From JACKAQ01 sp020634975 [NCBI: Calditrichia bacterium] (lineage in GTDB: Bacteria > Calditrichota > Calditrichia > RBG-13-44-9), in assembly GCA_020634975.1 (NCBI GenBank), contig JACKAQ010000001.1, positions 2,976,001-3,040,000 on the forward strand: a DNA stretch of 64,000 nt. The letters run 5' to 3'. The position numbers and the translations under genes are program-made. Below the pieces are notes generated by a model. The model was given only the letters and a program-made list of their open reading frames with translations, had not been told where the DNA came from and did not search any database. Below are positions 57,308-64,000 of the stretch, piece after piece; position 1 is the first letter of the stretch, and every line of letters begins with the position of its first letter.

Positions 57308-58940
57308 AGAAATTGAAAACGGGCAAGATGAACTGGCAGAACTGGAGAAATCGTTGTTGCATATGGGCATCAAAATTACGATGCAAATGAATAACGTACG
57401 ATCCATCCTCAACACAATTTTAAAAGTGCAAACAGCGCCCACGCTCGATTCAGCCATTCAGCTGATTCTGGAAGGGTTGCAACATATGTTGCAGGCGCAA
57501 TATGTCGCACTTAGCACGTTTACCAAATCCGGTGGTATTGATCGGTTTTTTACGTTGGGAATGTCTGAAGCGGCACAACGCAGCATCGGTGGATATCCCA
57601 AAGGCGAAGGTTTGCTGAAGCATGTGTATCAATCGCGACAGATTTTGCGTATCGAAGATATTGACAAACATGCTGCCAGCGCTGGTTTTCCTGCCAATCA
57701 TCCGGCAATGAAAAGCCTTATCGCCGGGCCGGTGATGCATGATGAACAATTGTTCGGCACAGTTTATCTCACCAATAAAACCGACGGGCAAGCATTTACG
57801 GCAGAAGATGAAGAAGTGCTGAAATTTTTCCTGCCGCTATTGAGCATCACGTTAAAAGAGAAAAAAGTGAATGCGGAAATTTTGGAAACCAAAAAATATA
57901 TGGAAGCCGAAAGCGTTCAAATATTGCAGGCGATCCGCCGTTTGGCGAAGGGCGATTTGTCGGTTAATGTGGCTGTGAACAATCGCGGCGATGATTTGTC
58001 GCGTATCGAAAGTGGATTATCGGAGATGGTTGCCAGCCTCCGCACACTGGTTGGCGATATTTACAAACTCGCTGAAAACGCGACATCGCAGATTGAACAA
58101 ATCAGTTCATCTACCGAAGAGTTGTCTGCCGGCGCCAAAAACCAGTCCGCCAGTTCGCAGGGCGTTGCATCTGCGATGGAAGAAATGAACCTCACCGTTT
58201 ACGAAAATTCCCAAAATGCCCAACGCACCGCCGGGCTTGCCAAACAAAACGGCGATGTGATGGTTGAAGTTAACCGCATCGTTCGCGAAACGATTGAAAA
58301 GATCCAATCTGTTGCGGTAATCATCGAAAAATCGGCGGGAATGGTGGAAGAATTGGGCGAATCGAGCAACAAAATCGGCGGCATTATTTCTGTCATCGAC
58401 GAAATTGCCGACCAAACCAACCTGCTGGCACTGAACGCCGCCATCGAAGCTGCCCGCGCCGGTGATCAGGGGCGCGGTTTTGCCGTTGTCGCAGACGAAG
58501 TGCGCAGATTAGCCGAACGCACCAGCCACGCCACCGGAGAAATTTCGGAGATGATTGGCAAAACACAAAAAGCTGCCGGCCAAGTTGTGCAAATCATCCG
58601 AAACGGAAATGATGAAATGCAGCAAGGTCTGAAATTATCGCAACAAGCCAGCGATGCGTTGCAAAACAGTGTCGAAGGTGCCAACGATGTGCAGGTGAAA
58701 ATGGCTCAGATCGCCACTTCCAGCGATCAACAATCAGCTGCGCTGACGGATATTTCCCGGAATGTAGAGTCGATTTCGAATATTACGTCTGAATCTGCCA
58801 CTGCGTTGTCGGATATTTCCCAAACGATTTCAGATTTGAGCAGAGTTATCAATCAATTGCATAGCTCCGTGCAGCAATTTAAGCTTTCGAAAAGCGATTT
58901 GATGATCAACAGTTTTGCGGAAAATGAACGGTTCAATTGA
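57264..58940 (+). CDS. Methyl-accepting chemotaxis protein, HAMP-GAF-HAMP-signalling part (frameshifted gene, part 2)
   Basis: It continues the receptor: second half of the HAMP ([24 protein letters not shown]), a cytosolic GAF domain (~[18 protein letters not shown] to [16 protein letters not shown]), another HAMP-like segment ([24 protein letters not shown]) and the MCP signalling domain with the conserved hairpin tip [23 protein letters not shown]. It would control CheA/CheW in response to a periplasmic ligand, modulated by the GAF domain. No che genes are in this window. If the frameshift is real, this part would be an unattached, cytosolic signalling fragment with no good start of its own. 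Confidence 0.85.
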   Translation: MCSWQDLENGVFPAEEIENGQDELAELEKSLLHMGIKITMQMNNVRSILNTILKVQTAPTLDSAIQLILEGLQHMLQAQYVALSTFTKSGGIDRFFTLGMSEAAQRSIGGYPKGEGLLKHVYQSRQILRIEDIDKHAASAGFPANHPAMKSLIAGPVMHDEQLFGTVYLTNKTDGQAFTAEDEEVLKFFLPLLSITLKEKKVNAEILETKKYMEAESVQILQAIRRLAKGDLSVNVAVNNRGDDLSRIESGLSEMVASLRTLVGDIYKLAENATSQIEQISSSTEELSAGAKNQSASSQGVASAMEEMNLTVYENSQNAQRTAGLAKQNGDVMVEVNRIVRETIEKIQSVAVIIEKSAGMVEELGESSNKIGGIISVIDEIADQTNLLALNAAIEAARAGDQGRGFAVVADEVRRLAERTSHATGEISEMIGKTQKAAGQVVQIIRNGNDEMQQGLKLSQQASDALQNSVEGANDVQVKMAQIATSSDQQSAALTDISRNVESISNITSESATALSDISQTISDLSRVINQLHSSVQQFKLSKSDLMINSFAENERFN

Positions 58941-58960
58941 ACCGGAAGACAATTGGAATA

Positions 58961-58997
58961 AAAAAATCCCCGGCAAATAACCGGGGATTTTTTTTTT
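58961..58997. terminator. Bidirectional terminator between the chemoreceptor and mutS2
   Basis: Stem AAATCCCCGG/CCGGGGATTT (58964-58990) flanked by A's on the left and T's on the right, serving both converging transcripts. Confidence 0.92.
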
Positions 58998-59026
58998 GAT
59001 TCACATTGTTTCGACAGCGGTAAAAA

Positions 59027-59380
59027 TTACGCATATCGCAGTTTTACGACAGTTACGCCGGTATCGCCTTCGCCCCAGCGCCCCAGCCGTTTGCTTTCCA
59101 CCCGTTTATCGCGCGATAAATAATTGTTGATCGCAACGCGCAACACACCTGAACCTTTGCCGTGCACAATGCGCACTTCTTCCCAACCGCTTTCCAGCGC
59201 CTGGCTGAGATACCGGTCGGTTTCGTCGATAGCGTCCTGCTGATCCAGCCCGCGCAAATCCAGTTCGGGTGTAACTGCTGTGGTGCCGCTGGTTGCATCC
59301 ACATCCGCACCGGTGATGGTTCGGGCGGCTTTTTCTTTTTTTTTGAGATTTGTTGGATCGCCGGATGCCGTTCCGGTCAA
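59027..59380 (-). CDS. MutS2 C-terminal Smr endonuclease domain (out of frame with the rest)
   Basis: The last ~100 residues of MutS2, in the frame shifted by one base. The Smr domain is complete: ELDLRGLDQQDAIDETDRYL (LDLR/H motif), VRIVHGKGSGVLR (HGxG) and GEGDTGVTVVKLRYA. Smr domains nick DNA or RNA. On its own this frame has no plausible ribosome binding site, so it must be joined to the preceding frame, by correcting the sequence at the A9 run (minus strand of 59336-59344) or by slippage there. Confidence 0.82.
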   Translation of the reverse strand: MTGTASGDPTNLKKKEKAARTITGADVDATSGTTAVTPELDLRGLDQQDAIDETDRYLSQALESGWEEVRIVHGKGSGVLRVAINNYLSRDKRVESKRLGRWGEGDTGVTVVKLRYA

Positions 59381-61457
59381 CGGTCAACGTTACGTTGCCG
59401 ACCAGTACGCGCACCTTTTTTTTGCCCTCGGGATCGTCCAATAACTCCCCGGCATCATTCAGCGAATCGACCCAAACGCGGTCGCCTTTTTGCAGCGGTT
59501 CCTCCGGTTTTGGGAGCTCAAGATCCGGTTGCAGGCTTTTTTCCAGCCGGGTGCGCTGCTTTTGCACCGTTGACCGGGCGTGTTTGATCACCGCTTTTTC
59601 ACCCTGGCTTTCGCGAATCTCCTGCACGGTTTTTTCGATGAGTGCGTTGGCTTCCTGCAGAATTTTTAGTGCTGCAACTTCCGCTTCCTGCTTCCGTGCG
59701 GCTTTATTTTTTTTGTAGTCATCGAGCTGGCGCTCGTACAAATTTTGCAATGCTTCGGCTTTGGTTAGTTTGATGTTGGCTTCGCGGCGCTCTTTTTCGG
59801 CAATTTGCAATCGCGATTCGAGGCTTAAAATCAGCTCTTCCAGCCGGTCTTTTTCCTCGCCGATGTAGGTTTTTGCCGCTAAAATCAGGTTTTCGGGAAA
59901 ACCGTATCGCCGGGCAATTTCAATGGCGTAGCTGCTGCCCGGCACGCCAACGCGCAACCGGTATGTTGGCGCAAGGGTTTGCAAATCAAATTCCATCGAG
60001 GCGTTTTCAACGGATTGGTTTTCGTGGGCGAACGCTTTCAATTCGCCGTGGTGGGTTGTTGCGATGGTCAGCGCTTTTTTATCGGTCAGTTCGCTGAGCA
60101 GGGCAATCGCCAGTGCCGCGCCCTCTTTCGGGTCGGTGCCGGTGCCCACTTCGTCCAACAGCACCAGCGTTCGGTCCCCGGCTTCCTCGACAATCTGTTT
60201 CAGCCGGACAACGTGCGCGGAAAATGTGCTCAAATCCTGTTCCAGCGATTGGCGGTCGCCGATATCGACCAAAATTTTATCGACCAGCGGAATTTCGCTG
60301 TCCGGATCGGCCGGAATGGGGATGCCCATCTGCGTCATTAACACCAGCAACCCGACTGTTTTCATCGCCACGGTTTTTCCGCCGGCGTTTGGTCCGGTGA
60401 TCACCAGTGTCTGAATATTTTCGCCCAATCCAACAGAAAGCGGCACCACTTTTTCCCGCCCGGTTTTTAACACCAGCAACGGGTGACGACCGTTGAAAAT
60501 ACGCAATACGGCGGCTTCCGTAATTTTTGGAGCGCTGCCTTCCAATTCATTTCCCAACCTGGCTTTTGCCAAAATGACATCCAGAATGGCAATATTTTCC
60601 AGGCTGAAGTAAATCACGTTGCGCACTTGCCGGATAATTCCGGTGAGAAACTTGAGAATTTTGATAATTTCCACCCGCTCGCGGATGCGCAAATTCTGAA
60701 TTTCGTTGCTGATTTTCAGCGTTTCCATCGGCTCCACAAAAATAGTAGCACCGGATGAAGATGTGCCGTGCACAATACCGTTCACTTTATTCACATAATT
60801 GGGTTGAATGCCCAACACCTGCCGTCCGTCTCGCAATGTGACAATACCATCCTGCAGATAATCCGCATATTGCTTCTGGATTTTGACCAGCGCCTTTTTG
60901 TGATCGCTTTCCATTGTGCGAATTTTGATGCGAACCTGGCGGAGCTCCGGACTGGCGTTGTCAAAAATTTCGCCTGACCGGTCGATCGTTCCCTCAATTT
61001 GCCCGATGATATCCCGGTGCATGTGAATGCGCTGGGCGTATTTCTGCAATAGTGGCGCCTCGTCACGGTGCTGGTCAAAAAACAATCGCACTTCGATCAG
61101 GCTTTGCAGATTGTATTTGATATCCAACAGCGCATCGGTTTCCAGATACGCATCCACCGGTTTTATTTTATCGAGATGGGGAGTGATATCGGTGAATCCG
61201 CTAATGGGCGGCGGATAGCCGCCTTCCAGCAACGCTAGCATCTCCATCGATTTTTGCAGTTCCTCCCGTACAACATCGGCGTGGCGCGAAAAATTAATGG
61301 TCGCCAAATGGCGAAAGCCGTAGGGCGTCGCCAATCGTTGCTGAAGTTGTTCAATTATTCTGGGAAATTCCAGTTGTTGGAGGGAAACGCTATCGTGTTT
61401 GAGTTGGTGGAGCAGTTGGCTGTCTGTCAGTTCTGTGTCAATCTCGTTTGATGCCAT
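59106..61457 (-). CDS. mutS2: Endonuclease MutS2 (core and ATPase; frameshifted before the Smr domain)
   Basis: From ATG 61457. MutS core, lever and clamp regions (~1-330), the ATPase with Walker A TGPNAGGKT (~352), LLDEVGTGTDPKEGAALA (Walker B) and ATTHHGELK, then a long charged coiled coil (~530-650) and the KOW-like linker (GDRVWVDSLNDAGEL). The frame then departs into a low-complexity tail (SQKKRKSRPN...) instead of the Smr domain, which lies in the next frame. MutS2 suppresses recombination and/or rescues collided ribosomes. The start overlaps the end of cvpA by 20 nt: same operon. Confidence 0.9.
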   Translation of the reverse strand: MASNEIDTELTDSQLLHQLKHDSVSLQQLEFPRIIEQLQQRLATPYGFRHLATINFSRHADVVREELQKSMEMLALLEGGYPPPISGFTDITPHLDKIKPVDAYLETDALLDIKYNLQSLIEVRLFFDQHRDEAPLLQKYAQRIHMHRDIIGQIEGTIDRSGEIFDNASPELRQVRIKIRTMESDHKKALVKIQKQYADYLQDGIVTLRDGRQVLGIQPNYVNKVNGIVHGTSSSGATIFVEPMETLKISNEIQNLRIRERVEIIKILKFLTGIIRQVRNVIYFSLENIAILDVILAKARLGNELEGSAPKITEAAVLRIFNGRHPLLVLKTGREKVVPLSVGLGENIQTLVITGPNAGGKTVAMKTVGLLVLMTQMGIPIPADPDSEIPLVDKILVDIGDRQSLEQDLSTFSAHVVRLKQIVEEAGDRTLVLLDEVGTGTDPKEGAALAIALLSELTDKKALTIATTHHGELKAFAHENQSVENASMEFDLQTLAPTYRLRVGVPGSSYAIEIARRYGFPENLILAAKTYIGEEKDRLEELILSLESRLQIAEKERREANIKLTKAEALQNLYERQLDDYKKNKAARKQEAEVAALKILQEANALIEKTVQEIRESQGEKAVIKHARSTVQKQRTRLEKSLQPDLELPKPEEPLQKGDRVWVDSLNDAGELLDDPEGKKKVRVLVGNVTLTVDRNGIRRSNKSQKKRKSRPNHHRCGCGCNQRHHSSYTRTGFARAGSAGRYRRNRPVSQPGAGKRLGRSAHCARQRFRCVARCDQQLFIAR

Positions 61458-62052
61458 CAATTTTATCTCGTGCTCTGTCGATTTCGTCTATGCCTTCTTT
61501 AATATCTTTGCCGGTATCCTCAAGTGCATCGCTGCCGTCTTCCACAATTTCTTTCATCTGTTTGGGAAGCTCTTTCGGGTTGCCCAATAATTTGTAAAAA
61601 AACGGCACAGACTGATAAAGCGGGTTATATAACATCGTGTCTTTTTGGGACTTACCGAATGATTTTCCAAACGGCATAAATGCGATAGCATGCAAAACCA
61701 ATCCGATAATGAGCGCTCCTTTTATGCCGCCAAACAAGCTGCCCAACAGTTTGTTCAGCCAACCGAGAAACAGGGTTTCGCTGAGTTTTTTCATTAGCGC
61801 TGCGGCAAGTTTTGTAGCGAATAAAAACGCAACAAAAAATACAATAAAAATAACCAGATGGCTGACCGGTTCCTGTCCCAAAATTCCCGGCAGAAAATCT
61901 TCGGCGGTTTTGCTGAAGGCATTTGCGCCGATAACACCGGCCATGATGCCGCCAACAATACCGATCAACCCAAAAGTTTCGTGAAAAAATCCGTTTCGCA
62001 ATCCATTAATAATGAATGCAGCGAGTACTATACCAGCGATGATATCAAACAT
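61438..62052 (-). CDS. CvpA-family membrane protein
   Basis: A 204-residue protein with four hydrophobic helices in the first ~125 residues (MFDIIAGIVLAAFIINGLRNG, then FGLIGIVGGIMAGVIGA, VIFIVFFVAFLFATKL and KGALIIGLVLHAIAF). A charged, Asp/Lys-rich C-terminal tail follows (DALEDTGKDIKEGIDEIDRARDK). This is the CvpA/colicin V production family, implicated in envelope homeostasis; its molecular role is unclear. Its start overlaps the yqeY stop (TAATG) and its end overlaps the mutS2 start, so translation of the three is likely coupled. Confidence 0.88.
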   Translation of the reverse strand: MFDIIAGIVLAAFIINGLRNGFFHETFGLIGIVGGIMAGVIGANAFSKTAEDFLPGILGQEPVSHLVIFIVFFVAFLFATKLAAALMKKLSETLFLGWLNKLLGSLFGGIKGALIIGLVLHAIAFMPFGKSFGKSQKDTMLYNPLYQSVPFFYKLLGNPKELPKQMKEIVEDGSDALEDTGKDIKEGIDEIDRARDKIDGIKRD

Positions 62053-62501
62053 TAGCGTGCCGAAAGTTTATCTTTAACGATTTGCTGAACCAGCTTGCCA
62101 TCCGCCACGCCTTTAACCTGCGGCATAATGACACCCATTATTTTGCCCATGTCTTTTATGGAATCTGCATTGGTGTCGGCGATTGCTTTTTCCACTAATT
62201 CAGCAATGGCCGATTCATCCAGTTGTTTTGGCAGATAGGCTTCGATAATCGCCAGTTCCTGCAATTCCTCATCTGCGCGATCAGCTTTTCCGTGCTGCTG
62301 ATAAAGTTCAATTGCATCCCTGCGCTTTTTTGCGGCAGAATTGAGGACTTGCAAAACTTCATCTTCTGTTAGCTCGCGCATTTTTTCAATTTGAAAATTT
62401 TTGAGCTGAGAGCGCATCCCGCGAATGGTTTCCAGCCGAACTTTGTCGCCGGATTTCATCGCGATTTTGTAATCATCCATCAACTTTTTTTCGACACTCA
62501 T
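62052..62501 (-). CDS. yqeY: GatB/YqeY-domain protein
   Basis: 149 residues, matching the YqeY family throughout: MDDYKIAMKSGDKVRLETIRGMRS, AAKKRRDAIELYQQHGKADRADEE, EAYLPKQLDE and the C-terminal MGKIMGVIMPQVKGVADGKLV. The domain is related to the tail of the GatB subunit of tRNA amidotransferase, which binds tRNA; the stand-alone form is of unknown function. It sits between rpsU and cvpA, a common order in bacteria. Confidence 0.93.
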   Translation of the reverse strand: MSVEKKLMDDYKIAMKSGDKVRLETIRGMRSQLKNFQIEKMRELTEDEVLQVLNSAAKKRRDAIELYQQHGKADRADEELQELAIIEAYLPKQLDESAIAELVEKAIADTNADSIKDMGKIMGVIMPQVKGVADGKLVQQIVKDKLSAR

Positions 62502-62552
62502 TGTTGCAAATTTCCTTTTTAATTCTTACGCAAAGCAGGAATACCTTAATTG

Positions 62553-62581
62553 AAAATCCGCCTGAAAAAAATCCAGGCGGA
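62553..62581 (-). terminator. Stem-loop terminator between rpsU and yqeY
   Basis: Stem TCCGCCTG/CAGGCGGA (62557-62581) followed on the minus strand by TTTTCAATT. It could attenuate readthrough from rpsU into the yqeY-cvpA-mutS2 genes. Confidence 0.75.
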
Positions 62582-62636
62582 AGCTTTTGTTTACAATTAG
62601 GTTACATCAAAGTCGCTGAATGAATCATTCACTACT

Positions 62637-62831
62637 TTATTGATTTTCCATCATCAACTTGCGCATTTTACGGCGAGCAGCGTTTTCTTTACGTTTGCGT
62701 TGTTCGCTCGGTTTTTCGTAATGCATGTGTTTTTTGATTTCGGCCATCAGACCAGATTTTTCACATGCTTTGGTGAAACGCTTCAGCGCTCTTTCAAATG
62801 ATTCATTATCGCGGACTTTTACATTAATCAT
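62637..62831 (-). CDS. rpsU: 30S ribosomal protein S21
   Basis: A 64-residue basic protein with the S21 pattern: INVKVRDNESFERALKRF, KSGLMAEIKKHMHYEKPSE and a Lys/Arg-rich tail (RKRKENAARRKMRKLMMENQ). It helps mRNA recruitment by the 30S subunit near the anti-Shine-Dalgarno. ATG 62831 follows AAAGGAGC. Confidence 0.96.
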   Translation of the reverse strand: MINVKVRDNESFERALKRFTKACEKSGLMAEIKKHMHYEKPSEQRKRKENAARRKMRKLMMENQ

Positions 62832-62863
62832 ATTAAAAAACAGCTCCTTTCGAAAGCAAATTG

Positions 62864-63730
62864 TTAGTTGGAATATTTTCCAGGGTTTTTCAACACATCA
62901 ATTTCATATTCAGCAGGTTTTTTCCAGGTACGATCCTGGCTGGCTGCCGTAAAATATTTCAATGCCTGGCCGGAATTGCCACGCTTTTTGTAAATCTCGC
63001 CCAGACCAAAATTTGCACCCCCTTTGATCGTACTGGAACGAGCAGATTTCAAACTTTCCAGATATGCAGATTCAGCCTGATCCAATTGATCCAATTCACG
63101 GTAGGCATTGCCTAAACGGTAATATGTGTCGCCTTTCAGCGCACCACGGCTGATATGCTCTAATGCTCCTTCAAAAGCAGAAGCGGATTCTTCAAATTTG
63201 CCTAATTCAAAAAACGAGACACCCAATCCGCGCAATGCGTTTACAGATGTGGGGTCGATCTCTACAGCTTTCTGGTATTGTTCAACAGCTTGTTGATATT
63301 GTTCCTGGCGTTTGTAAACATCACCAAGCCCCCAATATGCGCTTTCAAATTTCGGATCGATTTCGATTGCAGCTTTGTAGGAGTTAACCGATTCCGTCAA
63401 TTTTCCCTGACGATACTGAACATAGCCAAGAAAATGGTATGATTTAACCATCTTGTTGTCTTTTTCAATAGCTTTTTTATACGCAGATTCAGCATTTACA
63501 TAATCGTTATTTTGTTTGTAAGCATTACCCAGTCCGTAATATGCCAAAGCAAAGCTGGCGTCTTGCTTAATCGCTTCCTGATATTTTTCAATGGCACCTT
63601 GCGTATCTCTGTTGCGTAGCGCGGTATTGGCATCGTTAAATGCTTTTGCTGCCTCCGGGGTTTGCGCAAACGCAAAGGCAGTTAATAATACAATCAGTGT
63701 CATCGTGAACTTGGCTTTCAGGAAATTCAT
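62864..63730 (-). CDS. Periplasmic/secreted TPR-repeat protein
   Basis: 288 residues. Signal peptide with likely cleavage after AFAFAQ (~23). About six clear tetratricopeptide repeats follow (for example ALAYYGLGNAYKQNNDYVNAE, SYHFLGYVQYRQGKLTESV, SAYWGLGDVYKRQEQYQQAV). It is 33 nt upstream of rpsU on the same strand and 102 nt downstream of efp. It probably scaffolds protein assemblies in the envelope; its partner is unknown. Confidence 0.85.
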   Translation of the reverse strand: MNFLKAKFTMTLIVLLTAFAFAQTPEAAKAFNDANTALRNRDTQGAIEKYQEAIKQDASFALAYYGLGNAYKQNNDYVNAESAYKKAIEKDNKMVKSYHFLGYVQYRQGKLTESVNSYKAAIEIDPKFESAYWGLGDVYKRQEQYQQAVEQYQKAVEIDPTSVNALRGLGVSFFELGKFEESASAFEGALEHISRGALKGDTYYRLGNAYRELDQLDQAESAYLESLKSARSSTIKGGANFGLGEIYKKRGNSGQALKYFTAASQDRTWKKPAEYEIDVLKNPGKYSN

Positions 63731-63832
63731 TTACTTCCTCCTACAATGCTTTTGTTAAAACAGAAAATTATTTGAAACACACATAATCTTTACAAAATAT
63801 TAGCGGTTTGGTTCCCGGATGGGATTGCAAGC

Positions 63833-64000
63833 TTATTTAACACGGTCCAGATATTTTCCGTCACGGGTGTCAACCCGGATAATTTCTCCATTTTCGATGA
63901 ACGGCGGTATCTGTGTGATCAACCCGGTTTCAAGGGTTGCCGGTTTGTAAGAACTGGATACGGTTGCGCCTTTCATGTTGGGTTCAGTATCAACAATTTT
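63833..64000 (-). CDS. efp: Elongation factor P, C-terminal part (runs off the right edge)
   Basis: The last 55 codons and stop are visible. The sequence matches domain III of EF-P: TEPNMKGATVSSSYKPATLETG, then VQ/ITQIPPFIENGEIIRVDTRDG and the terminal YLDRVK. EF-P relieves ribosome stalling at polyproline motifs. The KOW-like N-domain with the modified Lys/Arg lies outside the window. Confidence 0.95.
   Translation of the reverse strand, partial: KIVDTEPNMKGATVSSSYKPATLETGLITQIPPFIENGEIIRVDTRDGKYLDRVK

Overview
This window looks like chromosomal DNA from a free-living Gram-negative bacterium of the FCB superphylum, most likely Calditrichota, Ignavibacteria or a close relative. That placement is inferred. 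The evidence is two large secreted proteins with C-terminal type IX-secretion/FlgD-like domains (one with the NYPNPFNPTT motif), FadL/PorV-like outer-membrane proteins, many lipoproteins, and housekeeping genes of mixed affinity. There is no phage, transposase, integrase or CRISPR array.

Layout. 0-5.7 kb (mostly minus strand): 5' end of a PgpH-like HD phosphohydrolase, rnpB, a zinc-ribbon coiled-coil protein, a CAU tRNA, then a sugar cluster (CBM20-esterase, galT, and a glycogen-synthase-like protein that has lost its active-site motifs). 5.9-9.9 kb: lipoprotein, outer-membrane protein and TPR protein. 10-11.4 kb: glyA. 11.4-15 kb (minus): three damaged genes (AlkD-like, an SGNH/GDSL lipoprotein, a FadL-like porin), broken mainly by single missing bases. 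15.3-21 kb: PPi-type phosphofructokinase, metF, a lipoprotein, and a BlaI repressor with an M56 sensor peptidase fused to an M23 murein peptidase behind a visible promoter/operator. 21-31.4 kb (all plus): sugar ABC ATPase, lgt, TraB-like protein, TauE-like permease, smpB, tyrS, a dienoyl-CoA-reductase-like SDR, sohB and pepF, with several small palindromic repeats.

31.6-44.2 kb: an ABC exporter with a degenerate Walker B, a NERD protein overlapping a coiled-coil/TM/LytR_C protein, a cyclic-2,3-diphosphoglycerate-synthetase-like protein near carbamate kinase, a 1237-residue GlnE with two internal ACT domains, and an Lrp regulator in an operon with a Met-gamma-lyase-family enzyme. 44.3-56 kb (minus): secreted subtilisin, a zinc-ribbon/TPR/TonB-domain protein, and a 2061-residue secreted protein built from lamin-tail, Ig-like and OB-fold repeats. 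56-64 kb: a chemoreceptor with one frameshift, then a minus-strand housekeeping run: efp (partial), a TPR protein, rpsU, yqeY, cvpA and mutS2 (frameshifted at an A9 tract).

The most unusual items are the GlnE-ACT-ACT fusion, the degenerate GlgA paralogue, the BlaI/M56-M23 unit, the NERD/LytR_C pair, the modular lamin-tail/OB-fold protein and the dense indel cluster at 12-14.4 kb. Functions come from reading motifs; no database search was possible.
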